The notes under the pieces: model-generated
What the model saw: only the letters and a program-made list of their open reading frames with translations
Database searches by the model: none
Told to the model about the DNA's origin: nothing
Part shown: positions 18,886 to 27,377 of the stretch, piece after piece
How the letters are laid out: each line of letters begins with the position of its first letter
Numbering within the stretch: position 1 is the first letter of the stretch
Origin: Rhizobium ecuadorense
GTDB taxonomy: Bacteria; Pseudomonadota; Alphaproteobacteria; Rhizobiales; Rhizobiaceae
DNA length: 58,175 nt
Direction of reading: 5' to 3'
Assembly (NCBI RefSeq): GCF_001187535.1
Contig: NZ_LFIO01000459.1
Span: 1 to 58,175, forward strand
Translations under genes and position numbers: made by a program

Positions 18886-19902
18886 CTAACCAACCCTGAT
18901 CACCGCCTTGATCAGCCCGCTCTTCTCATGCGCCCACCGCGCCAAGTCGCGTGGCGTATCGGCAAGCGTCGTGCGATGGGTGATGAGCTTGTCCACCGGC
19001 ACCAGGCCTTTGGCGATCGAAGCCGCCACGTGCTCGAAATCGGCGCGGGTGGCGTTGCGGCTGCCGATCAGCGTCATTTCGCGTTTGTGGAATTCGGGGT
19101 CGGAGAAGCGGATGTCGTCCTTGACGACGCTGACCAGCACCAGTGCGCCGCCATGGGCGACGAAGGAGAAGGCTTTCTCCATCGAAGGGCCGTAACCCGT
19201 GGCGTCGAAGACCACGTCGAAACCGTCGCCATCGGTTTTGTCCCGCACGGCGTCCGCCGTCTGCTCGTTGGCGACGATGCCGGAGGTGAAGCCGAAACGG
19301 TCCGAGGCCATCTGCAGCCGCTCGGCACTGGTATCGAGCAGCGTCACGCCATGGCCTGCAATGCGCGAGAAGATCGCCGCCCCGAGCCCGATCGGGCCGG
19401 CGCCGATAACGAGCGCCTTGGCACCGGCGCCGGTCATCGAGCGGCGCACGGCATGGGCGCCGATCGCCAGGAACTCGACGGTTGCCGCCGCCTCGAGGCT
19501 CAAGCCCTCGGCGGCGTAGAGGTTGCCTGCGGGAACCGAGATCTCCTGGCAGAATGCGCCGTCCGTATGGACGCCGAGCACCTTGATATTGGTGCAGCAA
19601 TTCGGCTTGCCCTTGATGCAGGCGACGCATTGGCCGCAGGACAGATAGGGATTGACGATGACGGGTGTTCCCACCGCCATGGCAACACCGTCGCCGGCTT
19701 CCAGCACCGTCGCCGAGACCTCATGCCCCATCACCCGGGGATATTCGAGGAAAGGGTGTTTGCCCTCGAAGATGTGATAATCGGTGCCGCAGATGCCGAC
19801 ATGGCTGACGGCCAACCGCACCCAGCCGGGTGCCGGTGCCGCAGGCGAAGGGCGTTCGGCGATCTCGAGCACGCCGGGCTCCCGGCAAACGACTGCTTTC
19901 AT
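18886..19902 (-). CDS. zinc-dependent medium-chain dehydrogenase
   Basis: This 338-residue MDR-family alcohol or polyol dehydrogenase has the catalytic zinc ligands in VGICGTDYH and GHEVSATV. A four-cysteine structural zinc loop is in CGQCVACIKGKPNCC, and the Rossmann motif is VIGAGPIGLGAA. It is the last gene of a minus-strand sugar locus that runs from 27.1 to 18.9 kb. It resembles sugar-acid dehydrogenases such as L-galactonate 5-dehydrogenase (LgoD). It probably oxidises an intermediate released by the upstream dehydratase or reductase; the exact substrate is inferred. Confidence 0.85.
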   Translation of the reverse strand: MKAVVCREPGVLEIAERPSPAAPAPGWVRLAVSHVGICGTDYHIFEGKHPFLEYPRVMGHEVSATVLEAGDGVAMAVGTPVIVNPYLSCGQCVACIKGKPNCCTNIKVLGVHTDGAFCQEISVPAGNLYAAEGLSLEAAATVEFLAIGAHAVRRSMTGAGAKALVIGAGPIGLGAAIFSRIAGHGVTLLDTSAERLQMASDRFGFTSGIVANEQTADAVRDKTDGDGFDVVFDATGYGPSMEKAFSFVAHGGALVLVSVVKDDIRFSDPEFHKREMTLIGSRNATRADFEHVAASIAKGLVPVDKLITHRTTLADTPRDLARWAHEKSGLIKAVIRVG

Positions 19903-19945
19903 GACGGATCTCGATTCTTCGTTTTTACTCTATGTCGCGAGATTT

Positions 19946-20090
19946 GCCCCTCACCCTAACCCTCTCCCCGCTCGCGGGGCGAGGGGACGTGCCCAGCGAG
20001 ACGTTGGCGAGGGACCGAGAGGTTGCGGCCTGGTCCCTTCTCCCCGCGAGCGGGGGTCCGAAGGACGGTGCCGGCAGGCGGATGAGGGGC
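19946..20090. repeat. RIME1-type element with extra GGTCCGAAGGAC insert
   Basis: It has the standard RIME1 arms plus an internal palindromic GGTCCGAAGGAC. The related insert GTCCTTCGGACC appears in the copy at 49390, so the variants are mosaic. It separates the permease and dehydrogenase genes of the sugar locus. Confidence 0.85.
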
Positions 20091-20118
20091 GGGCAGGCGG
20101 CGATCTCCTGCTCGCCAC

Positions 20119-21093
20119 TCAATTGCTCTTGCGGCGGCGCAACTGGTCGAAGAAGACGATCACGATGATCAAGAGACCGGTGATGATGCGCTGCCAGAAG
20201 GAGTTGACGTTCAGAAGGTTGGCGCCGTTGTTGATGGTGGCGAGAATGAAGGCGCCGATCAGCGGCCCGTGCACCGAGCCGACCGCGCCGAACAGGCTGG
20301 TGCCGCCGATGACGGAGGAGGCGATCGCCTGCAGTTCCCAGCCGTCGGCCTGGGTCGCATTGCCGATGGCGATGCGCGAAGCGAGCAGCACGCCGACGAA
20401 GGCGGCAAAGCCAGCCGAGAGGATATAGGCGAGGTAGATCATGCCCTTGACGTTGACGCCGGAAAGACGCGCGGCTTCCGCATTCGAACCGACGGCGAAG
20501 AGATAGCGGCCCCAGCGGCTGAGATGCAGGAAGACGAAGGAGGGCACCGCCACCAGGATGACCATCCAGAACAGGCTCGGAATACTGAGAAAATCGGCCC
20601 GCGCGAAATTGCTGAAGCTCTCGTCGGTGATGCTGATCGTCGAGCCGTTGGTGATCAACAGGCCGATGCCGCGCAGCGATGTCAGGGTTGCCAGGGTGAT
20701 GATGAAGGGCGGCAGGCCCATATGGACGATGCCGAAGCCGTGGAAGGCGCCGATCGCCACACCGATTGCCAGCGTTAGTATGATCGCTCCCCAGAGCGGC
20801 ACGCCCGCCTGCAGCAGCCAGGCGATGATGACGGTGCAGAAGCCGACGATCGCGCCGACCGAAAGGTCGATGCCGGCGGTGATGATGACGAAGGTCTGGC
20901 CGAGCGCCAGGATCGCCGTCATCGCGCCCTGACGCAGCAGGTTCGAAATGTTGAGCGGCGTCCAGAAGCTCGGGGTGACCAGGCCGAGCACGACCCAGAG
21001 GAAGACCAGCAGGCCGATCAGCGTCAGGCCGAACAGGATGTTCATTTTCCGGCGCGGCGGCGGCGCGACGATTTCGGTGGGGGTGGCAGTCAT
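20119..21093 (-). CDS. CUT2-family sugar ABC transporter permease (RbsC-like)
   Basis: This 324-residue inner-membrane permease with about nine hydrophobic segments is of the RbsC/AraH type. Family motifs include ILALGQTFVIITAGIDLSVG (about residues 62-81) and the C-terminal SSVIGGTSLFGAVGSVHGPLIGA. The start at 21093 follows GAGGGAG; a longer frame to 21168 runs through a repeat element. It belongs with the upstream ATPase and binding protein. Confidence 0.93.
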   Translation of the reverse strand: MTATPTEIVAPPPRRKMNILFGLTLIGLLVFLWVVLGLVTPSFWTPLNISNLLRQGAMTAILALGQTFVIITAGIDLSVGAIVGFCTVIIAWLLQAGVPLWGAIILTLAIGVAIGAFHGFGIVHMGLPPFIITLATLTSLRGIGLLITNGSTISITDESFSNFARADFLSIPSLFWMVILVAVPSFVFLHLSRWGRYLFAVGSNAEAARLSGVNVKGMIYLAYILSAGFAAFVGVLLASRIAIGNATQADGWELQAIASSVIGGTSLFGAVGSVHGPLIGAFILATINNGANLLNVNSFWQRIITGLLIIVIVFFDQLRRRKSN

Positions 21094-21109
21094 GAATTTT
21101 CTCCCTCTC

Positions 21110-21148
21110 AGAGCATTTCCGTTTTTCTCCGAACCACGGAAATGCTCT
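21110..21148. repeat. short palindromic repeat, 12-base arms
   Basis: AGAGCATTTCCG at 21110-21121 and CGGAAATGCTCT at 21137-21148 are perfect inverted arms around a 15-base spacer. The following stretch to about 21205 (CCGGACGCAAAACCGCT, then GGAATTGCTTTTG) looks like a second dispersed rhizobial repeat. It lies between the ATPase and permease genes. Confidence 0.65.
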
Positions 21149-21215
21149 ATCTCTTTGTTCTCACGCAATTTCCGGACGCAAAACCGCTAAGCACTTTTGC
21201 TGGAATTGCTTTTGC

Positions 21216-22769
21216 TCAGACGCCGATCGCTTCGCTGAGCACTTCCTCATGCGTCGCCGCGTGGAAATCATGGCTGGCGACGATCCTGCCGCCGCGGAAG
21301 ACGTGCAGCCGGTCGGCCAGTTCGTAGACCTCGGGCAGGTAGGAGGAGATCAGGATGATGCCGGCGCCCTCCTTCAGCAGCTTGGCGAACAGCCGATAGA
21401 TTTCCGCCTTGGTGCCGACGTCGACGCCGACTGTGGGTTCGTCGAAGATGAACAGCCTGGCGCCATGGCTCAGCCACTTGCCGATGACGATCTTCTGCTG
21501 GTTGCCGCCCGACATGCTGGAGGCCGGAACCCGCCGGCTCGGCGTCTTGATGCTGAGATCGCGGATCTGCCTGTCGGCATTGGCCGATTCCCGCGCGTGG
21601 TTGATGACGGGGCCGTGGCTGAGACGCCCGAACACCGGCAGGTTGATGTTGAGGCCGATCGGCAGGTTGAGGCAAAGCCCCTGGTCGCGCCGGCTTTCCG
21701 GCGCCAGCGCTATGCCGAGTTCCATCGCGGTGCGTTCGTTCTTGATATCGACAGGCTTGCCCATCCACTGGATGTCGCCTGCCGTCGTCGGCTGGCGGCC
21801 ATAGAGCCCGAGCGCGAATTCGCTGCGCCCGGCGCCGATCAGGCCGTAGAGGCCGACGATCTGCCCAGCCTTGACGCTCAGCGACACGTCTTCGAAGCCC
21901 GGGCCCGAAAGGCCGCGGACCTCGACGATCGTTTCGCCGATGGCAATCTCTTCCTTGTGGTAGATCTGTTCGATCGAGCGGTTGATCATCAGCGCGATCA
22001 GCTCGGCGTCATTGGTCTCGCCGATCAGCCGCGTGCCGACATGGGTGCCGTCGCGCAGCACCGAGACGCGGTCGGCAAGCTCGAAGACTTCCTCCATGCG
22101 GTGGCTGATATAGACGATGGTGACGCCTTCGCCCTGCAGCCGGCGGATCAGCTTGAAGAGCTGCGCCGATTCCTGGCGGGTGAGATAGGCAGTCGGTTCG
22201 TCGAAGATCAGGAACTGGGTGCCGCGCATCGCCGCGCGCGCCGTGGCCACCAGCTGCTGCTGACCGATCGTCAGTGAGCTGAGCAGCGCGCCGGCCGGCA
22301 GGCCGAAGCCGAGATCGTCGAGCACGGCCTGCGCCAGCTTCTCCATCTGCTTCTTGCGCATCAGGCCGTATCGGTTGACCTCATCGCCGAGAAAGAGGTT
22401 GGCGGCGACCGTCAGGTGCCGGCAGAGCACGACTTCCTGGTGTACGGCGTTGATGCCGCGGGCGATCGCCTCGTTCGGCGTCGACAGCCCCACCGGCTGG
22501 CCGCACCAGAGGACTTCGCCGGCCGTGCGGGTGATGACGCCGGTGAGCAATTTGATCAGGGTGGATTTGCCGGCGCCGTTTTCACCGACGATGGCGTGGA
22601 TTTCGCCGGCGAGGAAGGTCAGCGTCGCCGGCTTCAGCGCCTGAACATGACCATAATTCTTCTGCAGGCCCTTGAGCTCAAGGATGGGCGATCCGGTGGG
22701 GATGCGATTGGCCTCTTTCAGCGTGGCGCTGTCATCATGGCGATGACTGACCTCTTCCAGTCCGATCAT
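21216..22769 (-). CDS. CUT2-family sugar ABC transporter ATP-binding protein (RbsA-like)
   Basis: This 517-residue protein has two fused nucleotide-binding domains, typical of RbsA/MglA/AraG. The first has Walker A GENGAGKST, signature TIGQQQLVATARA and Walker B FLIFDEPTAYLT. The second has the naturally degenerate GLIGAGRSEFALG, signature SGGNQQKIVIGKWL and Walker B LFIFDEPTVGVDVG. It energises the adjacent permease. It lies 105 bases downstream of the binding-protein gene, behind a strong hairpin. Confidence 0.94.
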   Translation of the reverse strand: MIGLEEVSHRHDDSATLKEANRIPTGSPILELKGLQKNYGHVQALKPATLTFLAGEIHAIVGENGAGKSTLIKLLTGVITRTAGEVLWCGQPVGLSTPNEAIARGINAVHQEVVLCRHLTVAANLFLGDEVNRYGLMRKKQMEKLAQAVLDDLGFGLPAGALLSSLTIGQQQLVATARAAMRGTQFLIFDEPTAYLTRQESAQLFKLIRRLQGEGVTIVYISHRMEEVFELADRVSVLRDGTHVGTRLIGETNDAELIALMINRSIEQIYHKEEIAIGETIVEVRGLSGPGFEDVSLSVKAGQIVGLYGLIGAGRSEFALGLYGRQPTTAGDIQWMGKPVDIKNERTAMELGIALAPESRRDQGLCLNLPIGLNINLPVFGRLSHGPVINHARESANADRQIRDLSIKTPSRRVPASSMSGGNQQKIVIGKWLSHGARLFIFDEPTVGVDVGTKAEIYRLFAKLLKEGAGIILISSYLPEVYELADRLHVFRGGRIVASHDFHAATHEEVLSEAIGV

Positions 22770-22826
22770 GGACCTCTCCTCCTCTTGGTCGCCTCATTTC
22801 CACCCTTGCAAACCATAGCATGATGG

Positions 22827-22861
22827 AAAAAGCCGCGCCGGTTTTTAAAAACTGGCGCGGC
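22827..22861 (-). terminator. attenuator-type hairpin after the sugar-binding protein gene
   Basis: On the minus strand, GCCGCGCC and GGCGCGGC flank an inner GTTTTTAAAAAC palindrome, with one unpaired position on each side, followed by TTTTT. It lies 14 bases past the stop codon. As the ATPase and permease genes lie downstream, it probably acts as a partial terminator or 3' stabiliser. Confidence 0.75.
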
Positions 22862-22874
22862 CTGTCTGTCTTGT

Positions 22875-23864
22875 TTACTTGATCTTCGGGTTCAGCAGGG
22901 CGTCGATCTTCGGATCGGCCATATTCGCCTTGGTGACGAGGTTGGCGCCGGTATCGACATTGGCTTCGACCTTCTCGCCCTTGGAGACGGCAAGCGCGGT
23001 CTTGATGCCGTCATAACCCATGCGGTAGGGGTCCTGGACGACGAGACCGGCAATGGCGCCGTCCTTGAGGAAGCCGACCGTCTTGTCGTCGCTGTCGAAG
23101 CCGATGACCTTGATCTTGTCGCCGAGCTTGTTTTCGGCGATCGCCTGACCAACACCCTGCGCCAGGATCAGGTTCGAGGCGAAGACGCCGACGAGCTTCG
23201 GATTGGCCGTAATCAGGTCCGTCATCATGTTGAGGCCGGTCGTCGCCTGGCCGTCACCATACTTGTCGGCGATGACCTCGAGGCCCGGATGCTTGGTCTT
23301 GATCTGATCCAGGAAGCCTTCGCGGCGCTGCTCCAGCGAGCCGACGCCGGGAAGATTGGTCAGGATGACGATTTCGCCTTCTTCCTTGCCCGTCATCTCC
23401 TTGATGGCGGCGGCAAGACCGTCGGCGGCGATGCGGCCGCCCTGGACGTTGTCGGTCGTCAGGAACGACTTGAACGCCTTGGAGTCGGCGCCTGAATCGA
23501 TGCCGATGATCGGAACCGACTTGGCGGCTTCATCGATCGGCTTGCCGAGCGCCTTGAATTCGGTCGGCGAAATGACGACGGCGGCCGGCTTGCCGGCAAC
23601 GGCGTTCTCCAGAATGCTGATCTGGCCGTTGATGTCCGATTCCGCCTGGGCGCCGAGTTCCGGCACGTTGACGCCGAGATCCTTGCCGGCCTTGCGGGCG
23701 CCGGCCAGAACGATCTGCCAGTAGAAGGACGTCGTGTCCTTGACGATGATCGGGATCGTCACGTCGGCGGCAAAGGACGTGACCGGCATCGCCGTGGCGA
23801 TGACGGCGGCGCCGGCGAGCGCGGTAAAGGCGCGGCGCGACAGAAGGGATTTCACGATGGTCAT
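22875..23864 (-). CDS. sugar ABC transporter periplasmic binding protein
   Basis: This 329-residue ribose-type (periplasmic_binding_4) solute receptor has an N-terminal signal with twin Arg (SLLSRRAFTALAGAAVIATA) and cleavage near AFA/SFA-ADV at about residue 32. The mature part starts VTIPIIVKDTTSFYWQIV. It also contains PAAVVISPTEFKALG, IGIDSGADSKAF and IKVIGFDSDDKTV. It delivers a pentose or 6-deoxyhexose to the RbsA/RbsC-like components; the FucU gene upstream suggests fucose or a related sugar. The start at 23864 follows GAGAGGAG. Confidence 0.92.
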   Translation of the reverse strand: MTIVKSLLSRRAFTALAGAAVIATAMPVTSFAADVTIPIIVKDTTSFYWQIVLAGARKAGKDLGVNVPELGAQAESDINGQISILENAVAGKPAAVVISPTEFKALGKPIDEAAKSVPIIGIDSGADSKAFKSFLTTDNVQGGRIAADGLAAAIKEMTGKEEGEIVILTNLPGVGSLEQRREGFLDQIKTKHPGLEVIADKYGDGQATTGLNMMTDLITANPKLVGVFASNLILAQGVGQAIAENKLGDKIKVIGFDSDDKTVGFLKDGAIAGLVVQDPYRMGYDGIKTALAVSKGEKVEANVDTGANLVTKANMADPKIDALLNPKIK

Positions 23865-23928
23865 AAGGGTTCTCCTCTCAGGATGCGTTCTCCTCCGAAT
23901 AAACCGGCCGCTGAACGCAGGCGGACGA

Positions 23929-23944
23929 TTTTTATCGATAAAAA
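23929..23944. promoter_or_regulatory. perfect AT-rich palindrome, candidate GntR operator
   Basis: TTTTTATCGATAAAAA is a perfect 16-base palindrome 65 bases upstream of the binding-protein gene. A related sequence sharing TTTATC...ATAAA and the following ACATTT lies at 27206 in the UxaA/GntR divergent gap, which argues for one shared regulator. Confidence 0.55.
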
Positions 23945-24069
23945 ACATTTGCAGGGAGAAGCTAGCCGAGGCGCAATCAAATTGCAAGAGTGCCGATCCG
24001 GCTTTTTTGCTTTGGTAAAATCCTCCCAAGCAACTGATTTTATTCCAATACAACGATAGCCTAAAATAG

Positions 24070-24519
24070 CTACTGGCCGAGATCGACCTCATGCGGATGC
24101 ACGACGCCCTTTTTCAAAATCAGGTTGCCGTAGAGCCGGAATTCCGTCGTTGCGACGATATAGGCAGCCTTGCGGGCCATCGCGTAGAAGGCGAAACGCT
24201 CGACCGGCACGATCGCAAAATCGCCGGCGCGCCGGGAAACGATCTTTTGGAACTCGGCGCAGACCTCCGGCACGGCGTGCGGGTCGCCGACCACCTCCAT
24301 CCGCCAGGCTGTCTCAGGCACGAAAGTGTCGAGCGGCATGTGGGCGAGGATCGCCTCGGCCATGTCGGTGGCGCTGACGCCGTCGGCGCGAATGACCGGC
24401 GGGCCCATCGAACCAGAGGGGAAATTGGCGTCCGCGATGACGATGTCGTCGCCATGTCCCATCGTCTTCAACGCGTGGAGCAGGTCGGGGCCGAGCAGCG
24501 GATGAATACCCTTGAGCAT
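24070..24519 (-). CDS. fucU: FucU/RbsD-family sugar mutarotase
   Basis: This 149-residue protein is of the RbsD/FucU fold, which interconverts anomers of fucose (FucU) or ribose (RbsD). The signature GIHPLLGPDLLHALKTMGHG with the family His, DDIVIADANFP, and the C-terminal EFRLYGNLILKKGVV are present. Its length fits FucU (about 140) and the layout is closer to FucU than RbsD. It is 9 bases from the aldo/keto reductase stop, clearly in one operon. A mutarotase before a sugar 1-dehydrogenase makes biochemical sense. Confidence 0.85.
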   Translation of the reverse strand: MLKGIHPLLGPDLLHALKTMGHGDDIVIADANFPSGSMGPPVIRADGVSATDMAEAILAHMPLDTFVPETAWRMEVVGDPHAVPEVCAEFQKIVSRRAGDFAIVPVERFAFYAMARKAAYIVATTEFRLYGNLILKKGVVHPHEVDLGQ

Positions 24520-24528
24520 AGTGTCTCC

Positions 24529-25551
24529 TCAGACCCGGACAGCTTCGGCGCCGAGCGGCGGCGCGACCAGCGTATAGGGCTCGAATTCGGCATAGATCTC
24601 ATCGGCAAGCCGCGGCTCGACGATCTCCATGTTGCGGATCAGGCTCGACGGCTTGGCGGTGCCGATCAGCACCGATGCGACGATCGGTTCGCGCAGCGGA
24701 AACTGCAGGGCGGGGGCGGCCAGCGGCACGCCGTGGCGTTTGGCGATCGTCTCCATGGCGCCGACCTTGGCGAGCACCTCGTCATCGGCCGGCATATAGT
24801 CGAAATGGGCGCCCGGCACCGGGCCGGTGGCGAGAATGCCGGAGTTGAAGACGCCGCCGACGACCAGCGACGTGCCCCTCTGCTGGCAGAGCGGCAGAAG
24901 TTCGGCAACCGCCGACCGGTCGAGCAGCGTGTAGCGGCCGGCCATCAGGATGCAGTCGAGATCGGCGTTGCGCATGACGTCGAGGCAGACGGGCACTTCG
25001 TTGACGCCAAGGCCGAAGGCGGCGATCGCGCCTGAGGATTTCAGTTCTTCGAGCGCCTTGATGCCGGAATCGAGCAGCTGCTTCTGGTAGACCGCATTCT
25101 TCGCCGCGCCATGCGTATAGCCGCCGATATCGTGCACGTAGAGAATATCGATGCGGTTGAGGCCGAGGCGGGCATAGCTGAATTCGACAGAGCGCATGAT
25201 GCCGTCATAGGAATAGTCGTAATCGGCATCGAAGGAGAGCGGATCGACATAGCTGTAATCGGGCACGGTGCCGGTCGGCACCGGCCGAAGCAGCCGGCCG
25301 ACCTTGGTCGACAGCACGTAGGAGCCATCAGGCTGGTCGCGCAGGAAATCACCGACGCGGCGTTCGGCAAGGCCGAGGCCGTACCAGGGGGCGACGTCGA
25401 AATAGCGGATGCCGCTGTCCCAGGCCGCCTGCAGCGTTTCCATCGCTACCTCGCGCGGGCAGGCGCGGTAAAGACCGCCGAGCGCTGCCGCGCCGAAGCT
25501 GATTTCGGTCACCTCGAGCTTGGTCTTGCCGATCCGTCTCGTCTTCATCAT
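24529..25551 (-). CDS. aldo/keto reductase, probable L-fucose-type 1-dehydrogenase
   Basis: This 340-residue AKR has the catalytic Asp/Tyr pair in YFDVAPWYG, the Lys in VLSTKVGRLL and a His in ILYVHDIGG. The sequence resembles D-threo-aldose or L-fucose 1-dehydrogenases, which oxidise C1 of a free sugar to the lactone with NAD(P). Two adjacent ATG codons (25551 and 25548) follow GAGGAGG, and the second has the better spacing. It lies between the UxaA-family gene (35 bases upstream) and fucU (9 bases downstream). The substrate is inferred from context. Confidence 0.85.
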   Translation of the reverse strand: MMKTRRIGKTKLEVTEISFGAAALGGLYRACPREVAMETLQAAWDSGIRYFDVAPWYGLGLAERRVGDFLRDQPDGSYVLSTKVGRLLRPVPTGTVPDYSYVDPLSFDADYDYSYDGIMRSVEFSYARLGLNRIDILYVHDIGGYTHGAAKNAVYQKQLLDSGIKALEELKSSGAIAAFGLGVNEVPVCLDVMRNADLDCILMAGRYTLLDRSAVAELLPLCQQRGTSLVVGGVFNSGILATGPVPGAHFDYMPADDEVLAKVGAMETIAKRHGVPLAAPALQFPLREPIVASVLIGTAKPSSLIRNMEIVEPRLADEIYAEFEPYTLVAPPLGAEAVRV

Positions 25552-25586
25552 GCCTCCTCGCCAAGCCTTGGGGTGTTCTTTTTAGA

Positions 25587-27089
25587 TTAGAGAGTCGCGC
25601 CCAGATGCCACGGCACGAATTCATTGTCGCCATAGCCGAAGAGTTCGCTCTTGGTCTTCTTGCCGGAGGCCGTGTCGACGATCAGCTCGAAGATCTCGCG
25701 GCCCTTGCCGCTGATCGTCGCGTCGCCGGTGGCGATCGTGCCGCAATCGATGTCCATATCCTCTTCCATCGAGGCATAGAGCGCCGAATTGCTGGAAAGC
25801 TTCAGCGACGGCGCCGGCCGGCAGCCGAAGCAGCTGCCGCGGCCCGTGGTAAAGGCGATCATATTCGCCCCGCCCGCCACCTGGCCGGTCGCCGAGACCG
25901 GGTCGTAGCCGGGAGTATCCATGAAGACGAGGCCGGGGGCGGTGACCCGCTCGGCGTAACCGTAGACCGCCGTCAGCGGCGAGCGCCCGCCCTTGGCAAC
26001 CGCGCCGAGCGATTTTTCCAGGATGGTGGTGAGGCCGCCGCGCTTGTTGCCGGGCGAGGGATTGTTGTCGAGCGAGGCGCCGTGCAGGGCGACGTAATCC
26101 TCCCACCAGGCGATCTTCTCGTCGAGCTTCCTGGCGACTTCGTCGCTGACGGCGCGGCTGCGCAGCAGATGTTCGGCGCCGTAGATCTCGGAGGTCTCGG
26201 ACAGGATGGCCGTGCCGCCGGCGGCCGCCAGCAGATCGGCCGCGACACCCAGCGCCGGATTGGCGGTAATGCCGGAAAAGCCGTCGGAGCCGCCGCATTG
26301 CAGGCCGATGATGATTTCGCCGACCGAGATCGGCACGCGTTTTTCCTTGCCGACATCGGCGGCGATTTCGCGCAGCATGCCCATGGCGCGCTCGACCGCG
26401 CGGCGCGAGCCGCCGGCATCCTGAATGTTGAAATGCCGCTTGGCGGCGCCGGCACCGCTCTGGCCGTAGAGCGTCAGCTGGTTGACCTCGCAGCCGAGGC
26501 CGATCATCAGCACGCCGCCGAAATTGACATGGCGGGTATAGCCGGCAAGGGTCCGGTGCAGCACATTCATGCCGTCGCCGGTCGAGCTCATGCCGCAGCC
26601 CTGGTCGTGCACGATCGGCACGAAGCCGTCGATGCCTTCGTAGTGCGGCAGGATCGTCCGGTTGGCCTCGTCGGCGATCGCCCGGCAGACGGTGGTGGAA
26701 CAGTTTACGCTGGCGATGATGCCGATATAATTGCGCGTCGCCGCCCGTCCGTCGGCGCGGCGATAGCCCATGAAGGTCCGCGCCTTGTCTTCATCAGTCG
26801 CCGCTTCCGGCGCCGAATTGGCGGTGGCCGCCAGCCGGTCGTTTTCGAAATGCAGATTGTGGCTGTGCACATGGTCGCCGGCCTTGACGTCGGCGGTGGT
26901 GCGGCCGATCGCCTGTCCGTATTTCACCACGGCGGACCCAAGCGGAATATCCGCAATCGCCACCTTGTGGCCGGGGTCGATTTTCTCGGAGGTCTTGATG
27001 CCGGCAACCGTCGAACCCGGTGCGATGGCCGCCGTTGCGACCGCGACATTGTCACCGGCCGACAGGATGATCCAAGGCAGTTTGTCCAA
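25587..27089 (-). CDS. UxaA-family sugar-acid dehydratase
   Basis: This 500-residue protein is of the altronate/galactarate dehydratase family. It has an N-terminal SAF domain (about residues 10-85) and then the UxaA catalytic region, with GYRRADGRAATRNYIGI, the metal-site cysteines in VHDQGCGM and IGLGCEVNQ, and GLQCGGSDGFSGITANPALG. Such enzymes remove water from an aldonate to give a 2-keto-3-deoxy acid. It is first in the sugar locus and divergent from the GntR gene. The exact aldonate is unknown; altronate, fuconate or a related acid is possible. Confidence 0.87.
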   Translation of the reverse strand: MDKLPWIILSAGDNVAVATAAIAPGSTVAGIKTSEKIDPGHKVAIADIPLGSAVVKYGQAIGRTTADVKAGDHVHSHNLHFENDRLAATANSAPEAATDEDKARTFMGYRRADGRAATRNYIGIIASVNCSTTVCRAIADEANRTILPHYEGIDGFVPIVHDQGCGMSSTGDGMNVLHRTLAGYTRHVNFGGVLMIGLGCEVNQLTLYGQSGAGAAKRHFNIQDAGGSRRAVERAMGMLREIAADVGKEKRVPISVGEIIIGLQCGGSDGFSGITANPALGVAADLLAAAGGTAILSETSEIYGAEHLLRSRAVSDEVARKLDEKIAWWEDYVALHGASLDNNPSPGNKRGGLTTILEKSLGAVAKGGRSPLTAVYGYAERVTAPGLVFMDTPGYDPVSATGQVAGGANMIAFTTGRGSCFGCRPAPSLKLSSNSALYASMEEDMDIDCGTIATGDATISGKGREIFELIVDTASGKKTKSELFGYGDNEFVPWHLGATL

Positions 27090-27103
27090 GTCTCTTCTCC
27101 CCA

Positions 27104-27151
27104 GAGCGTGATACCGAAAAGTGTGAGCGGTTTTCGGACGACATCATGCTC
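27104..27151. repeat. short dispersed palindromic repeat
   Basis: Outer arms GAGCGTGAT and ATCATGCTC enclose inner arms CCGAAAA and TTTTCGG. This form is familiar from rhizobial intergenic regions. It sits just upstream of the UxaA-family start and may affect the leader of that transcript. Confidence 0.6.
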
Positions 27152-27205
27152 CAACTATTGAATTCAGGAAACGCTCGCTGCATCGGCGAAAGCGCATTGA
27201 TTTTG

Positions 27206-27229
27206 TTTTTTATCTACAATAAACATTTT
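27206..27229. promoter_or_regulatory. candidate GntR operator in UxaA/GntR divergent gap
   Basis: TTTTTTATCTACAATAAACA contains inverted TTTAT and ATAAA arms. It resembles the perfect palindrome at 23929, including the downstream ACATTT. It lies between the divergent dehydratase and regulator genes. Confidence 0.5.
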
Positions 27230-27377
27230 CAAGTCAACGGGAATATTGATCCTGTGGACGAGGGAGGCAATGAGCCGCAGGCGACCGGAAATAAGCTAAG
27301 GTCGTTTGAACAAGCCCCGGTCTATTTGCCTTGCTTTAGAGCCGGGCAGTGGGCACGAGGGCGGAAAGCGGGGTCTG

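Noticed and set aside
25605..27161. 518-codon open frame on the plus strand opposite the UxaA-family gene
   Set aside because: Product is Arg/Ala/Gly-rich with no domain, an antisense shadow produced by GC-rich codon use. The minus-strand frame has clear UxaA motifs.
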